DNA of 64,000 nucleotides from an uncultured Chloroflexota bacterium. Its GTDB lineage: Bacteria; Chloroflexota; Limnocylindria; Limnocylindrales; CSP1-4. The position numbers and the translations under genes were made by a program. The notes under the pieces are model-generated. The model ran no database searches and was not told the DNA's origin. It worked only from the letters and a program-made list of their open reading frames with translations. The stretch covers positions 1 to 64,000 of the forward strand of contig CAIJPD010000052.1 of the NCBI GenBank assembly GCA_903822495.1, read 5' to 3'. Shown here in pieces: positions 19,035 through 27,771 of the stretch (within the stretch, counting starts at the first letter, position 1; each line of letters starts with the position of its first letter).

Positions 19035-22000
19035 GTGACCACCCTCAGCCCGCGCGATTTCAGCCACCTCCACGTGCACTCGGAGTACAGCCTCCTCGAC
19101 GGGCTGGGCCGGATCACGGACCTGGTGGACAGCGCCGCGCAGCAGGGCTTCGAGTCCCTCGCCCTGACCGACCACGGCGCCCTGTACGGGGCCGTCGCCT
19201 TCTACCAGGCGGCCACCAGCAAGGGCATCAAGCCGATCATCGGCGTGGAGACGTACGTCGCGCGGCGCTCGATGGGGGACCGCGAGGGCAAGGCGGATGC
19301 CCAGCCGTTCCACCTGATCCTCCTGGCCAGCGACGACGTGGGCTACCGGAACCTGTGTCGGCTCGTGACGGACGCGCACGTGGACGGCTACTACTACAAG
19401 CCGCGGATCGATCGTGAGCACCTCGCCAAGTACAGCCAGGGGCTCATCGGGCTGTCGGCCTGCCTCGGCGGCGAGGTCGCCCGTGCCCTCGAGGTGGACG
19501 ACTGGGAGCTGGCCCGCAACGTCGCCGGGAGCTACCGGGACATCCTGGGCGAGGGCCGCTTCTTCCTGGAGCTCCAGGACCATGGCCTGGCGGAGCAGCG
19601 TCGCCTCAACGAGCAGCTCCTCCGCCTGGCGCCGGAGGTTGGCCTGCCGCTGGTGGTCACCAACGACCTGCACTACGTGCACAAGAGCCAGTCGGAGGCG
19701 CACGACGTCCTGCTCTGCGTGGGCACCGGCAACAACATCGACACGCCCAACCGGATGAAGTTTGAATCCGCGGAGTTCTACCTCAAGTCCGCGGAGGAGA
19801 TGTCGCGCCTCTTCCCGGACCAGCGCGAGGCGCTCCTCAACACGCGCCGGATCGCCGAGATGGTGGACCTGAAGCTTCCGCTTGGTCAGCTGCGCATCCC
19901 GCACTTCCCGGTCCCGGATGGGGAGTCCGTCGAGAGCTGGCTCCGCAAGGAGTGCCAGCGCGGGCTGGCCCGGCGCTACGGGGATGTCACCGCGGCGATC
20001 CAGGCCCGCCTGGACTACGAGCTGGGCGTGATCATCAACATGGGCTACGCCGGCTACTTCCTGATCGTCGCGGACTTCATCCGCTTCGCCCGCGAGCAGG
20101 GGATCCAGACCACCTGCCGGGGGAGCGCCCCGGGGTCCGTGGTGACCTACACCCTGGGCATCACGCCGGTCGACCCCATCAAGTACCAGCTCCCGTTCGA
20201 GCGCTTCCTCAACCCTGACCGCGTGACCATGCCGGACATCGACGTGGACTTCGAGGACAGCCGCCGGGACGAGGTGATCGCCTACGTCACCCGCAAGTAC
20301 GGCTCGGACCATGTCGCCCAGATCATCACCTTCGGCACCATGCTGGCCCGGGCCGCCATCCGCGACGTGGGCCGCGTCCTGGGCCACTCGTACGGCGACG
20401 TGGACCGGATCGCCAAGGCCGTCCCCAACCAGCTGGGGATCAAGCTCGAGGAGGCGCTGGAATCCCCGGCGCTCAAGGAGCTGGTGGACGCGGACCCGGC
20501 CGTGGGCCGGATCATCGAGTTTGCCCGCCAGCTGGAGGGCGTGGCCCGGAACGCCTCCACCCATGCGGCGGGCGTCGTCATCTCGCGGGAGCCGCTGACG
20601 GACCTGATGCCGCTCCAGAAGGCGACCAACTCGGACGCCCTCATGACCCAGTACGAGATGCACGCCATCGAGTCGCTGGGCCTCCTGAAGTTCGACTTCC
20701 TGGGCCTCTCGAACCTCACGATCCTCCGGCAGGCCGTGGACCTGGTCAAGGCCGAGCGCGGCATCTCCATCGACCTGGACGACATCCCGCTGGACGACCC
20801 CGGGACCTTCCAGCTGCTGGCCTCGGGCGAGACCACCGGCGTGTTCCAGCTGGAGTCCCCGGGGATGCGGCGCTACATCCGCGAGCTGCGCCCGACGTCG
20901 GTCTATGACCTGGCCGCCATGGTCGCCCTCTACCGCCCGGGCCCCATGGACAACATCCCGACCTACATCCGGCGCAAGCACGGGCTGGAGCCGGTGACCT
21001 ACCTGCACCCGCTCCTGGAGCCCTACCTGGAGAAGACGTATGGCGTCTTCGTCTACCAGGAGGACATCATGTCCTCGGCCATGGCCCTCGGCGGGTTCAC
21101 CGGGCCCGAGGCGGACACGCTGGGCTACGCGATCCGCAAGAAGAAGTCATCCGTCCTGAACTCCATGCAGGAGAAGTTCGTCACCCAGGCCGCCGAGCGG
21201 GGCGTGTCGCCCCAGGTGATCGAGGCGGTCTTCGCGGCCTTCCGGCCGTTCGAGCGGTACGGCTTCAACAAGGCCCATGCCACGTGCTACGGGTTGATCG
21301 CGTACCAGACCGCGTACCTCAAGGCGAACTACCCGGTCGAGTACATGGCCAGCGTCCTCACGGCCTTCCGGGCCAACGAGGAGAAGGTGGCCTCCGCGGT
21401 CGCCGAGTGCCGGCGGCTGGGCATCGACGTCCGCCCGCCGGACGTCCACAGCAGCCAGCTGGAGTTCACGGTCGAGGGCGACGCCATCCGCTTCGGCCTG
21501 CTGGCCGTCAAGAACGTCGGCCAGGGCGCCATCGAATCGATCATCGCGGCGCGCGACGCCGGCGGCCCGTTCCGGAGTCTCGCCGACTTCTGCGGCCGGG
21601 TAGACCTGCGACTGGCCAACCGGAAGGTGCTGGAGACGCTGGCCCGGGTGGGCGCCCTCAACGCCCTCGGCCATCCGGCCCAGGTCATCGCCGGGCTGGA
21701 CAACGCGGTCGCCACCGGCCAGGCCGTCCAGCACGACCGGATCTCGGGCCAGACCTCGCTCTTCGACATGGGCGGGTCGGACGCCGCCACGCTGGAGCGG
21801 CCACTGCCCGCGACGCCCGAGACCCCGGTCCGGGAGCGTCTCCGCTGGGAGAAGGAGCTGCTGGGGCTCTACCTGTCCGAGCACCCGATGGGGGAGGTGG
21901 CCGACCGGATCGGCCAGTACGCGGACACGTACTCGCCGGACCTCAAGGACGAATCCAACGAGGGGCGGCGGGTGGTGGTGGGCGGAATCGTGACCGGCAT

Positions 22001-22790
22001 CCGACAGGTGGTGACCAAGGCCAAGGCCACCATGGCCATCGTGACGATCGAGGACCTCCAGGGCGCCATCGAGGTGGTGGTCTTCCCCAAGCTCCACGAG
22101 CAGACGGCGGCGACCTGGGTCGACGGTTCCATCCTCCTGGTCGCCGGCCGCGTCGACCACCGCGGCGAGGAGGTCTCGCTGCTCGCGGATTGGGTCATGC
22201 CCCTGGACGACGCGCTGGTCGCGGGGCCCGACGCCGTCCGGGCGCTGGTGGCGGCGGGGGAGCGCGGTGGCGGCCGCCGACGCCCCGGCGGCAACGGCAA
22301 TGGCAACGGCAGCGGCAACGGCGGGTACCGCGCTGCCGCCAATCGGAATGGGAACGGCGGTCCCGGCGGTCCGGCGGTGGCCGTGGGGCCGGGTCGCCCG
22401 GCTCAGGGCGCGGAACCTCCCAGGGCGGCATCGTCCGTTGCGACGGCGACCGGCACCAGCACGTCCGATGACCGTGACGACGAGCCGGCCCTGCCCCAGG
22501 AAGCGGCGGCCAGGGCGGCCGTGGAGGGGGGCGCGCCGACGGTCCCCCTCGCCGCATCAGCCGGCCAGGTGCTGAACGTTCGCTTTGGGAGCGCGGGACG
22601 CGACCACATGGTCGAGGCCATGAAGGCCTTCAAGCTGGTCATCTCGGAGCGCCCGGGCGAGACGCCCGTGCTGCTGCACCTGCCCGGGTCGTTGCCGCTC
22701 TCGCTCCGTCCCGTGGCCTACGACGCCGAGCTCCTCGCCGAGATCCGGCGGCGCCTGGGCGGCGATCTCCTGGAGCTCAGCCTGGCCTGA
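19035..22790 (+). CDS. dnaE: DNA polymerase III subunit alpha
   Basis: Replicative polymerase catalytic subunit (1251 aa). The N-terminal PHP domain begins FSHLHVHSEYSLLDG with metal-binding histidines. The polymerase core contains the PDIDVDFEDSRRDEV catalytic aspartates near residue 400 and the TCRGSAPGS motif upstream. Tandem HhH and OB-fold regions follow (GIVTGIRQVVTKAKATMAIVT). A Gly/Asn-rich, low-complexity linker at about residues 1085-1115 separates the OB-fold from a short C-terminal domain, and seems a lineage-specific insertion. The GTG start is chosen because the family N-terminus begins within ten residues of it; longer extensions have no similarity. Confidence 0.97.
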   Translation: MTTLSPRDFSHLHVHSEYSLLDGLGRITDLVDSAAQQGFESLALTDHGALYGAVAFYQAATSKGIKPIIGVETYVARRSMGDREGKADAQPFHLILLASDDVGYRNLCRLVTDAHVDGYYYKPRIDREHLAKYSQGLIGLSACLGGEVARALEVDDWELARNVAGSYRDILGEGRFFLELQDHGLAEQRRLNEQLLRLAPEVGLPLVVTNDLHYVHKSQSEAHDVLLCVGTGNNIDTPNRMKFESAEFYLKSAEEMSRLFPDQREALLNTRRIAEMVDLKLPLGQLRIPHFPVPDGESVESWLRKECQRGLARRYGDVTAAIQARLDYELGVIINMGYAGYFLIVADFIRFAREQGIQTTCRGSAPGSVVTYTLGITPVDPIKYQLPFERFLNPDRVTMPDIDVDFEDSRRDEVIAYVTRKYGSDHVAQIITFGTMLARAAIRDVGRVLGHSYGDVDRIAKAVPNQLGIKLEEALESPALKELVDADPAVGRIIEFARQLEGVARNASTHAAGVVISREPLTDLMPLQKATNSDALMTQYEMHAIESLGLLKFDFLGLSNLTILRQAVDLVKAERGISIDLDDIPLDDPGTFQLLASGETTGVFQLESPGMRRYIRELRPTSVYDLAAMVALYRPGPMDNIPTYIRRKHGLEPVTYLHPLLEPYLEKTYGVFVYQEDIMSSAMALGGFTGPEADTLGYAIRKKKSSVLNSMQEKFVTQAAERGVSPQVIEAVFAAFRPFERYGFNKAHATCYGLIAYQTAYLKANYPVEYMASVLTAFRANEEKVASAVAECRRLGIDVRPPDVHSSQLEFTVEGDAIRFGLLAVKNVGQGAIESIIAARDAGGPFRSLADFCGRVDLRLANRKVLETLARVGALNALGHPAQVIAGLDNAVATGQAVQHDRISGQTSLFDMGGSDAATLERPLPATPETPVRERLRWEKELLGLYLSEHPMGEVADRIGQYADTYSPDLKDESNEGRRVVVGGIVTGIRQVVTKAKATMAIVTIEDLQGAIEVVVFPKLHEQTAATWVDGSILLVAGRVDHRGEEVSLLADWVMPLDDALVAGPDAVRALVAAGERGGGRRRPGGNGNGNGSGNGGYRAAANRNGNGGPGGPAVAVGPGRPAQGAEPPRAASSVATATGTSTSDDRDDEPALPQEAAARAAVEGGAPTVPLAASAGQVLNVRFGSAGRDHMVEAMKAFKLVISERPGETPVLLHLPGSLPLSLRPVAYDAELLAEIRRRLGGDLLELSLA
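22287..22326 (+). repeat. GGCAAC hexanucleotide repeat in dnaE
   Basis: Short imperfect run of GGCAAC-like hexamers encoding alternating Gly-Asn. It forms the disordered linker of the polymerase and could vary in copy number without frameshift. Confidence 0.7.
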
Positions 22791-22821
22791 GAGCGGCCAC
22801 GGCGCCACGACGGGCGGTGGC

Positions 22822-23418
22822 TCAGTCGCCCTGCAGGAGCCGGCGCTGGGCGCGGATGGCGGACAGCTGGCCGATGAACTCCGCGCGGATGCGGTTGAGG
22901 TCGTGGGGGGCGATGTCCAGCTCCCGCGCGATCTCGTTGGCCACGTGCGCCTCCTCCGCGGAGATGGAGTCGTCGGCGGCGGAGACCGCGAAGCAGCAGC
23001 GCAGGACGGCCAGCTTCTCCTCGTGCGTGGCGATGCCGGCGAACTCGCGGGTCACCAGGTAGTCCGCCGTGGGCCCGTTGCGGCGGGACTCCAGCATGGC
23101 CATCTCGGCCACCAGGACCGCCTGCGCCTCGTCGAGGCCACCCTGCTCCCGGAGGGCGGCCTCCATGCGTGCCCTCTCCGCGTCGCTGATCCGCAGGTCG
23201 GCCTGGGCGGCCCGGCTCATGACGTAGGCAAAGCCGGCCAGGTGCCGGGCGCGCTCGGGCGGCAGGGCATCCAGCCGGGCGACGATCATCCGGACCGCGG
23301 TGGTCTCGCCCAGGGCGGTCGCTCCGGACGAGGTGGTGGCATCGGGCGTGCCGGGCGTCGACGCACCGGGCTGGTTCGGCGAGGCTCCGGGCCGGGAGCC
23401 GAGCAGGCGATGGAACAT
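22822..23418 (-). CDS. TerB-like (tellurite resistance family) protein
   Basis: A 198-residue soluble protein. After a Ser/Thr/Pro/Gly-rich N-terminal segment of about 45 residues, the rest is helical. It contains TerB-like acidic motifs: DLRISDAERARM near residue 95 and SAADDSISAEEAHVANEIARELDI near residue 150, both of which may bind metal. TerB-type domains occur in membrane-associated stress and defence complexes and also alone. No other ter genes are nearby, so the role is unknown. The ATG at 23418 begins MFHRLLG; the longer upstream reading frame has no coding character. Confidence 0.78.
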   Translation of the reverse strand: MFHRLLGSRPGASPNQPGASTPGTPDATTSSGATALGETTAVRMIVARLDALPPERARHLAGFAYVMSRAAQADLRISDAERARMEAALREQGGLDEAQAVLVAEMAMLESRRNGPTADYLVTREFAGIATHEEKLAVLRCCFAVSAADDSISAEEAHVANEIARELDIAPHDLNRIRAEFIGQLSAIRAQRRLLQGD

Positions 23419-23448
23419 GTGGCGCGTACCTCGTCCTGAGCTTCCCGA

Positions 23449-23454
23449 ATGGTA
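23449..23454 (-). promoter_or_regulatory. Putative -10 element (TACCAT) of the TerB-like gene
   Basis: On the minus strand GGCTACCAT lies 30 bases before the ATG, giving a short leader that contains a weak GGACGAGG ribosome-binding site. It matches the recurrent promoter hexamer of this window. Confidence 0.35.
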
Positions 23455-23476
23455 GCCCCCGGCCGTCAGCCCGTCG

Positions 23477-24691
23477 TCAGCCCAGCCCAAACCGGGTGAT
23501 CGCGGTCTCCGCGAGCTCGCGCCCGATGGCCAGCGAGGCGGTGGCGGCCGGCGACGGGGCGTTGCGAACATGGAGGATGGCGCCCTCGCCGCCCAACCGG
23601 AAGTCGTCCACGAGGGTTCCGTCGGGATCGAGCGCCTGCGCCCGGACGCCCGAGGGCCCAAAGACCAGGTGCCGGCCCTGCAGCGCGGGGAGGTAGCGCT
23701 GGCAGCTGGCCAGGAACGCGGCCTTGCTGACGTCGCGCCACATCTCCGCCAGGCCGGTTCGCCAGAACCGGCGGGCGAGGCGGATGAAGCCGGGGAACGC
23801 CAGGTAGCTGGCCAGGTCCGCCGGGTTGATGTCCGTCCGGCGGTAGCCGGTCCGGGCGAAGGCCAGCACCGCGTTGGGGCCGGCCAGGACCCCGCCGTCG
23901 ATCCGCTTGGTCAGGTGGACGCCGAGGAACGGGAAGCGCGGGTCGGGGACGGGGTAGATGAGCCCGTTGACCAGCGCCCGGGCCTCCGCCCGGAAGGTGT
24001 AGAAGTCGCCGCGGAACGGGATGATCCGCTCGCTGCCGCCGCCGCCGGTCATGGCCGCGACCCGGTCTGCCCAGAGCCCGGCGCAGGTGATGACGCTGGC
24101 CGCACGGACGGCCCCCCTGGTCGTCTCCAGGACCTGCGCCTGCCCATCGGTGCGCAGGGCTGTCACCCGATGCGAGAGGAGGATGGTCCCGCCCGCAGCC
24201 GTGACCTCGGCCGCGTAGGCGGCCACGACGCGGCCGTAGTCGACGATCCCGGTCCCGGGGCTGTACAGGCCCGCGATCCCCACGGCGTGCGGCTCGATCT
24301 CCCGGATACGCTCGGGGCCCACGTCCTCGAGGCCGTCGACGCCGTTGGCGGTCGCCCGCTCCCTGAGGGCCGCCAGGCGCGGCAGCTCCTCGGGGTCCGT
24401 GGCGACGACCAGCTTGCCCACCCGCTGGAGCGGGATGTCGTGCTCCTCGCAGAACCGCTCCAGGTCCGCCTTTCCCTCGCGGCAGAGTCGCGCCTTGAGC
24501 GAGCCGGGGGTGTAGTAGAGGCCCGCGTGCACCACGCCGCTGTTGTGGGTGGACTGGTGGCTGCCCAGCTGGGCCTCACGCTCGAGGAGTCCCAGCCGGA
24601 TGGCCGGACGCCGCCGGAGCAGCTGGAGCGCGGTGGCCAGGCCCACGATTCCGCCGCCGACGATGACAACGTCGAAGGTCTGGTCGGTCAC
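23477..24691 (-). CDS. lhgO: L-2-hydroxyglutarate oxidase-like FAD enzyme
   Basis: FAD-dependent oxidoreductase of the DAAO superfamily (404 aa), closest in motif content to LhgO, which oxidises L-2-hydroxyglutarate to 2-oxoglutarate with electrons going to quinone or oxygen. The dinucleotide fold is VVIVGGGIVGLATALQLL. The LhgO-type STHNSGVVHAGLYY segment follows near residue 45, and the C-terminal FAD motif is FGPSGVRAQALDPDG. The GTG at 24691 has AGGAG nine bases upstream; the much longer frame upstream has no similarity. It is divergent from the isochorismatase-fold gene. Other 2-hydroxyacid or amino-acid substrates cannot be excluded. Confidence 0.88.
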   Translation of the reverse strand: MTDQTFDVVIVGGGIVGLATALQLLRRRPAIRLGLLEREAQLGSHQSTHNSGVVHAGLYYTPGSLKARLCREGKADLERFCEEHDIPLQRVGKLVVATDPEELPRLAALRERATANGVDGLEDVGPERIREIEPHAVGIAGLYSPGTGIVDYGRVVAAYAAEVTAAGGTILLSHRVTALRTDGQAQVLETTRGAVRAASVITCAGLWADRVAAMTGGGGSERIIPFRGDFYTFRAEARALVNGLIYPVPDPRFPFLGVHLTKRIDGGVLAGPNAVLAFARTGYRRTDINPADLASYLAFPGFIRLARRFWRTGLAEMWRDVSKAAFLASCQRYLPALQGRHLVFGPSGVRAQALDPDGTLVDDFRLGGEGAILHVRNAPSPAATASLAIGRELAETAITRFGLG

Positions 24692-24802
24692 GGCGGGGGA
24701 CTCCTGAATGGCGCACGGGCGGGCGCGGCACGGGGCGCCCGGACTGTACCATCGGCTCAGGTCGGCGGGCTCGCCCGCCGCGTCACGGAGGCTGGAGCGA
24801 TC

Positions 24803-25465
24803 ATGACCGATCAGATCGACGATCACACGCGGGCGGTCTACGCCGCGCAGGGCTGGGGCAGCTCGCGGGTCGGGTTCGGGAGCCGGCCAGCCCTGCTGAT
24901 CATCGACATGCAGTGGGACTTCGTGGACCCGGCGTCCCCGGCGACCTGCGCCCCGATGGCGGTGGACCGACTGCCTGCCATCCGGCAACTGCTGGATGCC
25001 GCGCGGGCGGCAGCCATCCCCGTCTTCTTCAGCCAGGGACTCGTGGACCCGAGCCTGGCCGACGTGGGTCTCTGGAAGGGCTGGGCACACCGGACGGGCC
25101 ACTCCCAGGTGGAGGGGACGCGCGGGGCGGAGATCGTGCCGGAGCTGGCCCCGCTGCCGGGCGAGCATGTCGTGCGCAAGCGCCGCCCCAGCGCCTTCTT
25201 CCAGTCGGACCTGGACGTCTTCCTGCGCGGCCACCGGGTCGACACGCTGATCGTGGCCGGCTCGTCGATGAGCGGCTGCGTGCGCGCCACCGTGGTGGAC
25301 GGCTTCTCGCTCGACTACCGCGTGATGATGGTCAACGAGTGCGTCGTGGACCGTACCATCGAGGTCCTCGAGCGCAACCTGTTTGACCTTGATGCGAAGT
25401 ACGCCGACACGGTGAGCCTGGCGGAGACCGAGGCGTACCTGGCCGGCCTGCCCAGCGGGAGCTAG
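24803..25465 (+). CDS. Isochorismatase-fold amidohydrolase (N-carbamoylsarcosine/maleamate type)
   Basis: Cysteine hydrolase (220 aa) that cleaves amide or carbamoyl bonds. The Asp-Lys-Cys triad is visible: Asp in LLIIDMQWDF (about residue 36), Lys in VVRKRRPSAFF and Cys in SSMSGCVRATVVD. The C-terminal NLFDLDAKYADTV is typical of N-carbamoylsarcosine and maleamate amidohydrolases. The ATG has GGAG eight bases upstream, and a 7-bp hairpin (24763-24780) sits in the leader. Its stop codon overlaps that of the convergent aldolase-fusion gene within one CTAG. A catabolic role with the neighbouring hydrolase/SDR genes is plausible but not proved. Confidence 0.87.
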   Translation: MTDQIDDHTRAVYAAQGWGSSRVGFGSRPALLIIDMQWDFVDPASPATCAPMAVDRLPAIRQLLDAARAAAIPVFFSQGLVDPSLADVGLWKGWAHRTGHSQVEGTRGAEIVPELAPLPGEHVVRKRRPSAFFQSDLDVFLRGHRVDTLIVAGSSMSGCVRATVVDGFSLDYRVMMVNECVVDRTIEVLERNLFDLDAKYADTVSLAETEAYLAGLPSGS

Positions 25466-26913
25466 CCGGAGGCCGGGAGCCAGCCGGAGGCCGGGTCGGC
25501 CGGCAGCTCCGAGCGGAAGTAGCGCCACCAGGCCAGGTCGTCGGGCTCCTCGTCGGCCAGGCGGTCGAGCACGTCGGCGCCCAGGACGAGGGGCTCCCGT
25601 CCTTCGGGGGCGAGGCGCGTGGCCAGCGACCAGAGGCGTCCCTGGCGCTCCAGCTGGAGCGCGCCCACGGTGGCCGCCTCCACGGTGTCCGACAGGAAGT
25701 CGCTGCCGTGTGACGCCTCGTGCATGACCAGGGCGTCGCCCAGGATCGCCAGCGCGGCCGCCCGCTGGTCGGGATCGAACAGCAGGTCGGGGGTCTCGTG
25801 GACGACCGCCCGCGTCGCGGCCCACTGGGCGCCGCCCCGGTAGAGGGGCTGGATCACCGCGCCGGCCATGACCAGGCCACGGACCAGCAGCTGGTGGGTG
25901 TGCACGATGGCCAGCACCTCCGGTCGGGCCGCCAGCATGTCGCGGTGGAGCCAGAGGAACGGCGGGGGCGGGAGCGGCCCGGAGCGCCAGGTCCCGTCCA
26001 TCCCCACGACCGCAATCTCCTCCGGTCGCAGCCGACCCAGGTGGCGCCGCGGCGTCATGAGGAACCCGGAACGATCGGGCAGGCGGACGCTGACGTGCTC
26101 CAGCGACTGGATCAGGCCGTGGTGGTAGAGCAGCTCGCAGGCGGCCACGATCCGGCGTCGGAGGCCGGCCTCCGTGGGGTCCCCGGTGTCGGGGCCGGGT
26201 CGGGAGGTGCGCTCATCGGCGACCGCGTCGAAGAAGTCCTGGAAGTCGGCGGCCGGCGCCTTCTGGGCCGAGATCCGGGCGCTGTCGGCCTCCGGGACGG
26301 TCCGGCGGCGGCCGCCGACCGGAAGCGGCTGGAAGGCGGCCACCTCGTTGACCCTGGCCAGCAGCTCCACCTGGTGGCTGAGCATGCCGGCCTCGGCGAT
26401 CGTGGCGCCCACCGCGATCGATCCCTGGCCGGGCAGGAGCGCGACCGGCCGATCTCCGAGGGCATCGGCGAAGGCGCACGCCGCGGTGGCGTCCGTGATG
26501 GCCTCGCCCCGCCCGTGGACCGGCAGGGCGGGGTAGAGGAGCGTGGACTCGGTGTGGGTGAGCGGCTCCATGGTGCGGCCGGCCGCCGCGAACGCGAGTG
26601 CTGTGACGGGCTGCGCGTGGACGACCGCGCCGATCCCGGGCCGGCGCCGGTAGAGCTCCAGGTCCGCGGCGATGGTGAGCGGTCCCGGCCAGCGCCCGCC
26701 GATCACCCGGCCGTCGGGGTCAACCTCCACGAGGTCCGCCTCGGTCAGCTCGCCGGGGACGGGTGTCGCGCCGCCCGCCCGGGGCGTCGTCAGCACGTGC
26801 CCGGACGGCAGCCGCGCGCTGGCGGCCAGCCGCAGGTCGCCGAGGCGCAGCGCGCTGAGCGCCCTCGTGACCTGCACGAGGTCGCGTGCTTCGGGCGTCA
26901 CCGGTCCAGGCAT
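25462..26913 (-). CDS. Tandem class II aldolase/adducin-domain protein
   Basis: Two aldolase-II domains fused in one 483-residue chain; single-domain members are about 210-260 aa. In the C-terminal domain the zinc motif IVHTHQLLVRG and a later HEASHGSDF are present. In the N-terminal domain the HTH motif reads VVHAQPVTAL and the region corresponding to the third ligand reads LLPGQGSIAVG, so zinc ligands appear lost. The N-terminal half may be structural or regulatory. Family members act as sugar-phosphate aldolases, epimerases or decarboxylases. It follows a single-domain paralogue in the same direction after 37 bases, suggesting an operon. Confidence 0.8.
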   Translation of the reverse strand: MPGPVTPEARDLVQVTRALSALRLGDLRLAASARLPSGHVLTTPRAGGATPVPGELTEADLVEVDPDGRVIGGRWPGPLTIAADLELYRRRPGIGAVVHAQPVTALAFAAAGRTMEPLTHTESTLLYPALPVHGRGEAITDATAACAFADALGDRPVALLPGQGSIAVGATIAEAGMLSHQVELLARVNEVAAFQPLPVGGRRRTVPEADSARISAQKAPAADFQDFFDAVADERTSRPGPDTGDPTEAGLRRRIVAACELLYHHGLIQSLEHVSVRLPDRSGFLMTPRRHLGRLRPEEIAVVGMDGTWRSGPLPPPPFLWLHRDMLAARPEVLAIVHTHQLLVRGLVMAGAVIQPLYRGGAQWAATRAVVHETPDLLFDPDQRAAALAILGDALVMHEASHGSDFLSDTVEAATVGALQLERQGRLWSLATRLAPEGREPLVLGADVLDRLADEEPDDLAWWRYFRSELPADPASGWLPASG

Positions 26914-26950
26914 GCGGGCCCTGCGTGCGGGCGGGACGCCGGCGGTCGGC

Positions 26951-27655
26951 TCAGCCGCGGCCGTCCGCCTTGTCCGTCTGCCGCAGGAGCCACTCCCAGA
27001 CGCCCTGGGCGCGGGTCTTCGCGGCGGTGCTCAGGTACGGGATCAGCTGGTCCAGCTCGTCCTGGGGCGTGATCCGGAGCGGGCCCAGTTGCTGGGCGAG
27101 CGCCTGCATCTGGACCGCACGGTCGAACTCGATGGCGAAGTAGGTCGCGTCGATCACGGTCCGCCCCGCCGCGGCGATCCCGTGGTTGGCCAGGACGGCG
27201 ACGTCGAGGTCGCCCAGGGCGGCCGCCAGGGCCCGGCCCTTCTCGGCATCCGTCACCAGCACGGACGTGTCGTAGCGACCCACGCCCCGCCAGAAGTTGA
27301 CGGCGTCCTGGCCGACCTGCTTGAGCTCCCAGTCCGACCCCGCGAACGCCGCCGAGTAGAACGGGTGGGTGTGGACCACGCAGGTGACCTCGGGCCGCGC
27401 CCGGAAGATCTCGGCGTGGATGGGGTACTCGTTGTGGATGGGGGCGGTGCCGCCCAGCCTGTTCCCGTCGAAGTCGATCAGGACCAGGTCGTCGACCGTC
27501 ATCTCGCCCAGCCCCAGGCCGCCGCCCTTGAACCAGAAGCGGTCCACGCCCGGCGCCTCGCGGGCGCTGACATGCCCGAACGCGAAATGCTCCTGCCCGG
27601 CATGGGCCAGGATCCGGCATGAATCGACCAGCAGCTGGCGGACATCGGCGGTCAT
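26951..27655 (-). CDS. Class II aldolase/adducin family protein
   Basis: A 234-residue zinc-dependent aldolase-fold enzyme with intact motifs: NEYPIHAEIFRARPEV (acid residue), VVHTHPFYSAAF (two zinc His) and LANHGIAAAG (third zinc His). Relatives are fuculose- or ribulose-phosphate aldolases/epimerases, and some decarboxylate or hydrolyse aromatic-pathway intermediates. The ATG at 27655 has GGGGAG seven bases upstream. A longer frame extends into the divergent promoter region and is rejected. It starts the aldolase pair and is divergent from the alpha/beta-hydrolase gene, with about 115 bases between them. Confidence 0.88.
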   Translation of the reverse strand: MTADVRQLLVDSCRILAHAGQEHFAFGHVSAREAPGVDRFWFKGGGLGLGEMTVDDLVLIDFDGNRLGGTAPIHNEYPIHAEIFRARPEVTCVVHTHPFYSAAFAGSDWELKQVGQDAVNFWRGVGRYDTSVLVTDAEKGRALAAALGDLDVAVLANHGIAAAGRTVIDATYFAIEFDRAVQMQALAQQLGPLRITPQDELDQLIPYLSTAAKTRAQGVWEWLLRQTDKADGRG

Positions 27656-27771
27656 CAGTGCTCCCCAGGGTTCGGGCGGCCGGCAGGCATTCGGAGCAGC
27701 CAGACGGCACGCGCTCCGGAGCATAATCGGCCCGGCGGTCGGCGGCCCGGTCGCGCAACGAGGTGGGCACC

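Noticed and set aside
22822..23661. Longer version of the TerB-like protein
   Set aside because: The upstream extension is Arg/Pro/Ser-rich, overlaps the neighbouring gene and lacks a ribosome-binding site; MFHRLLG is the natural start.
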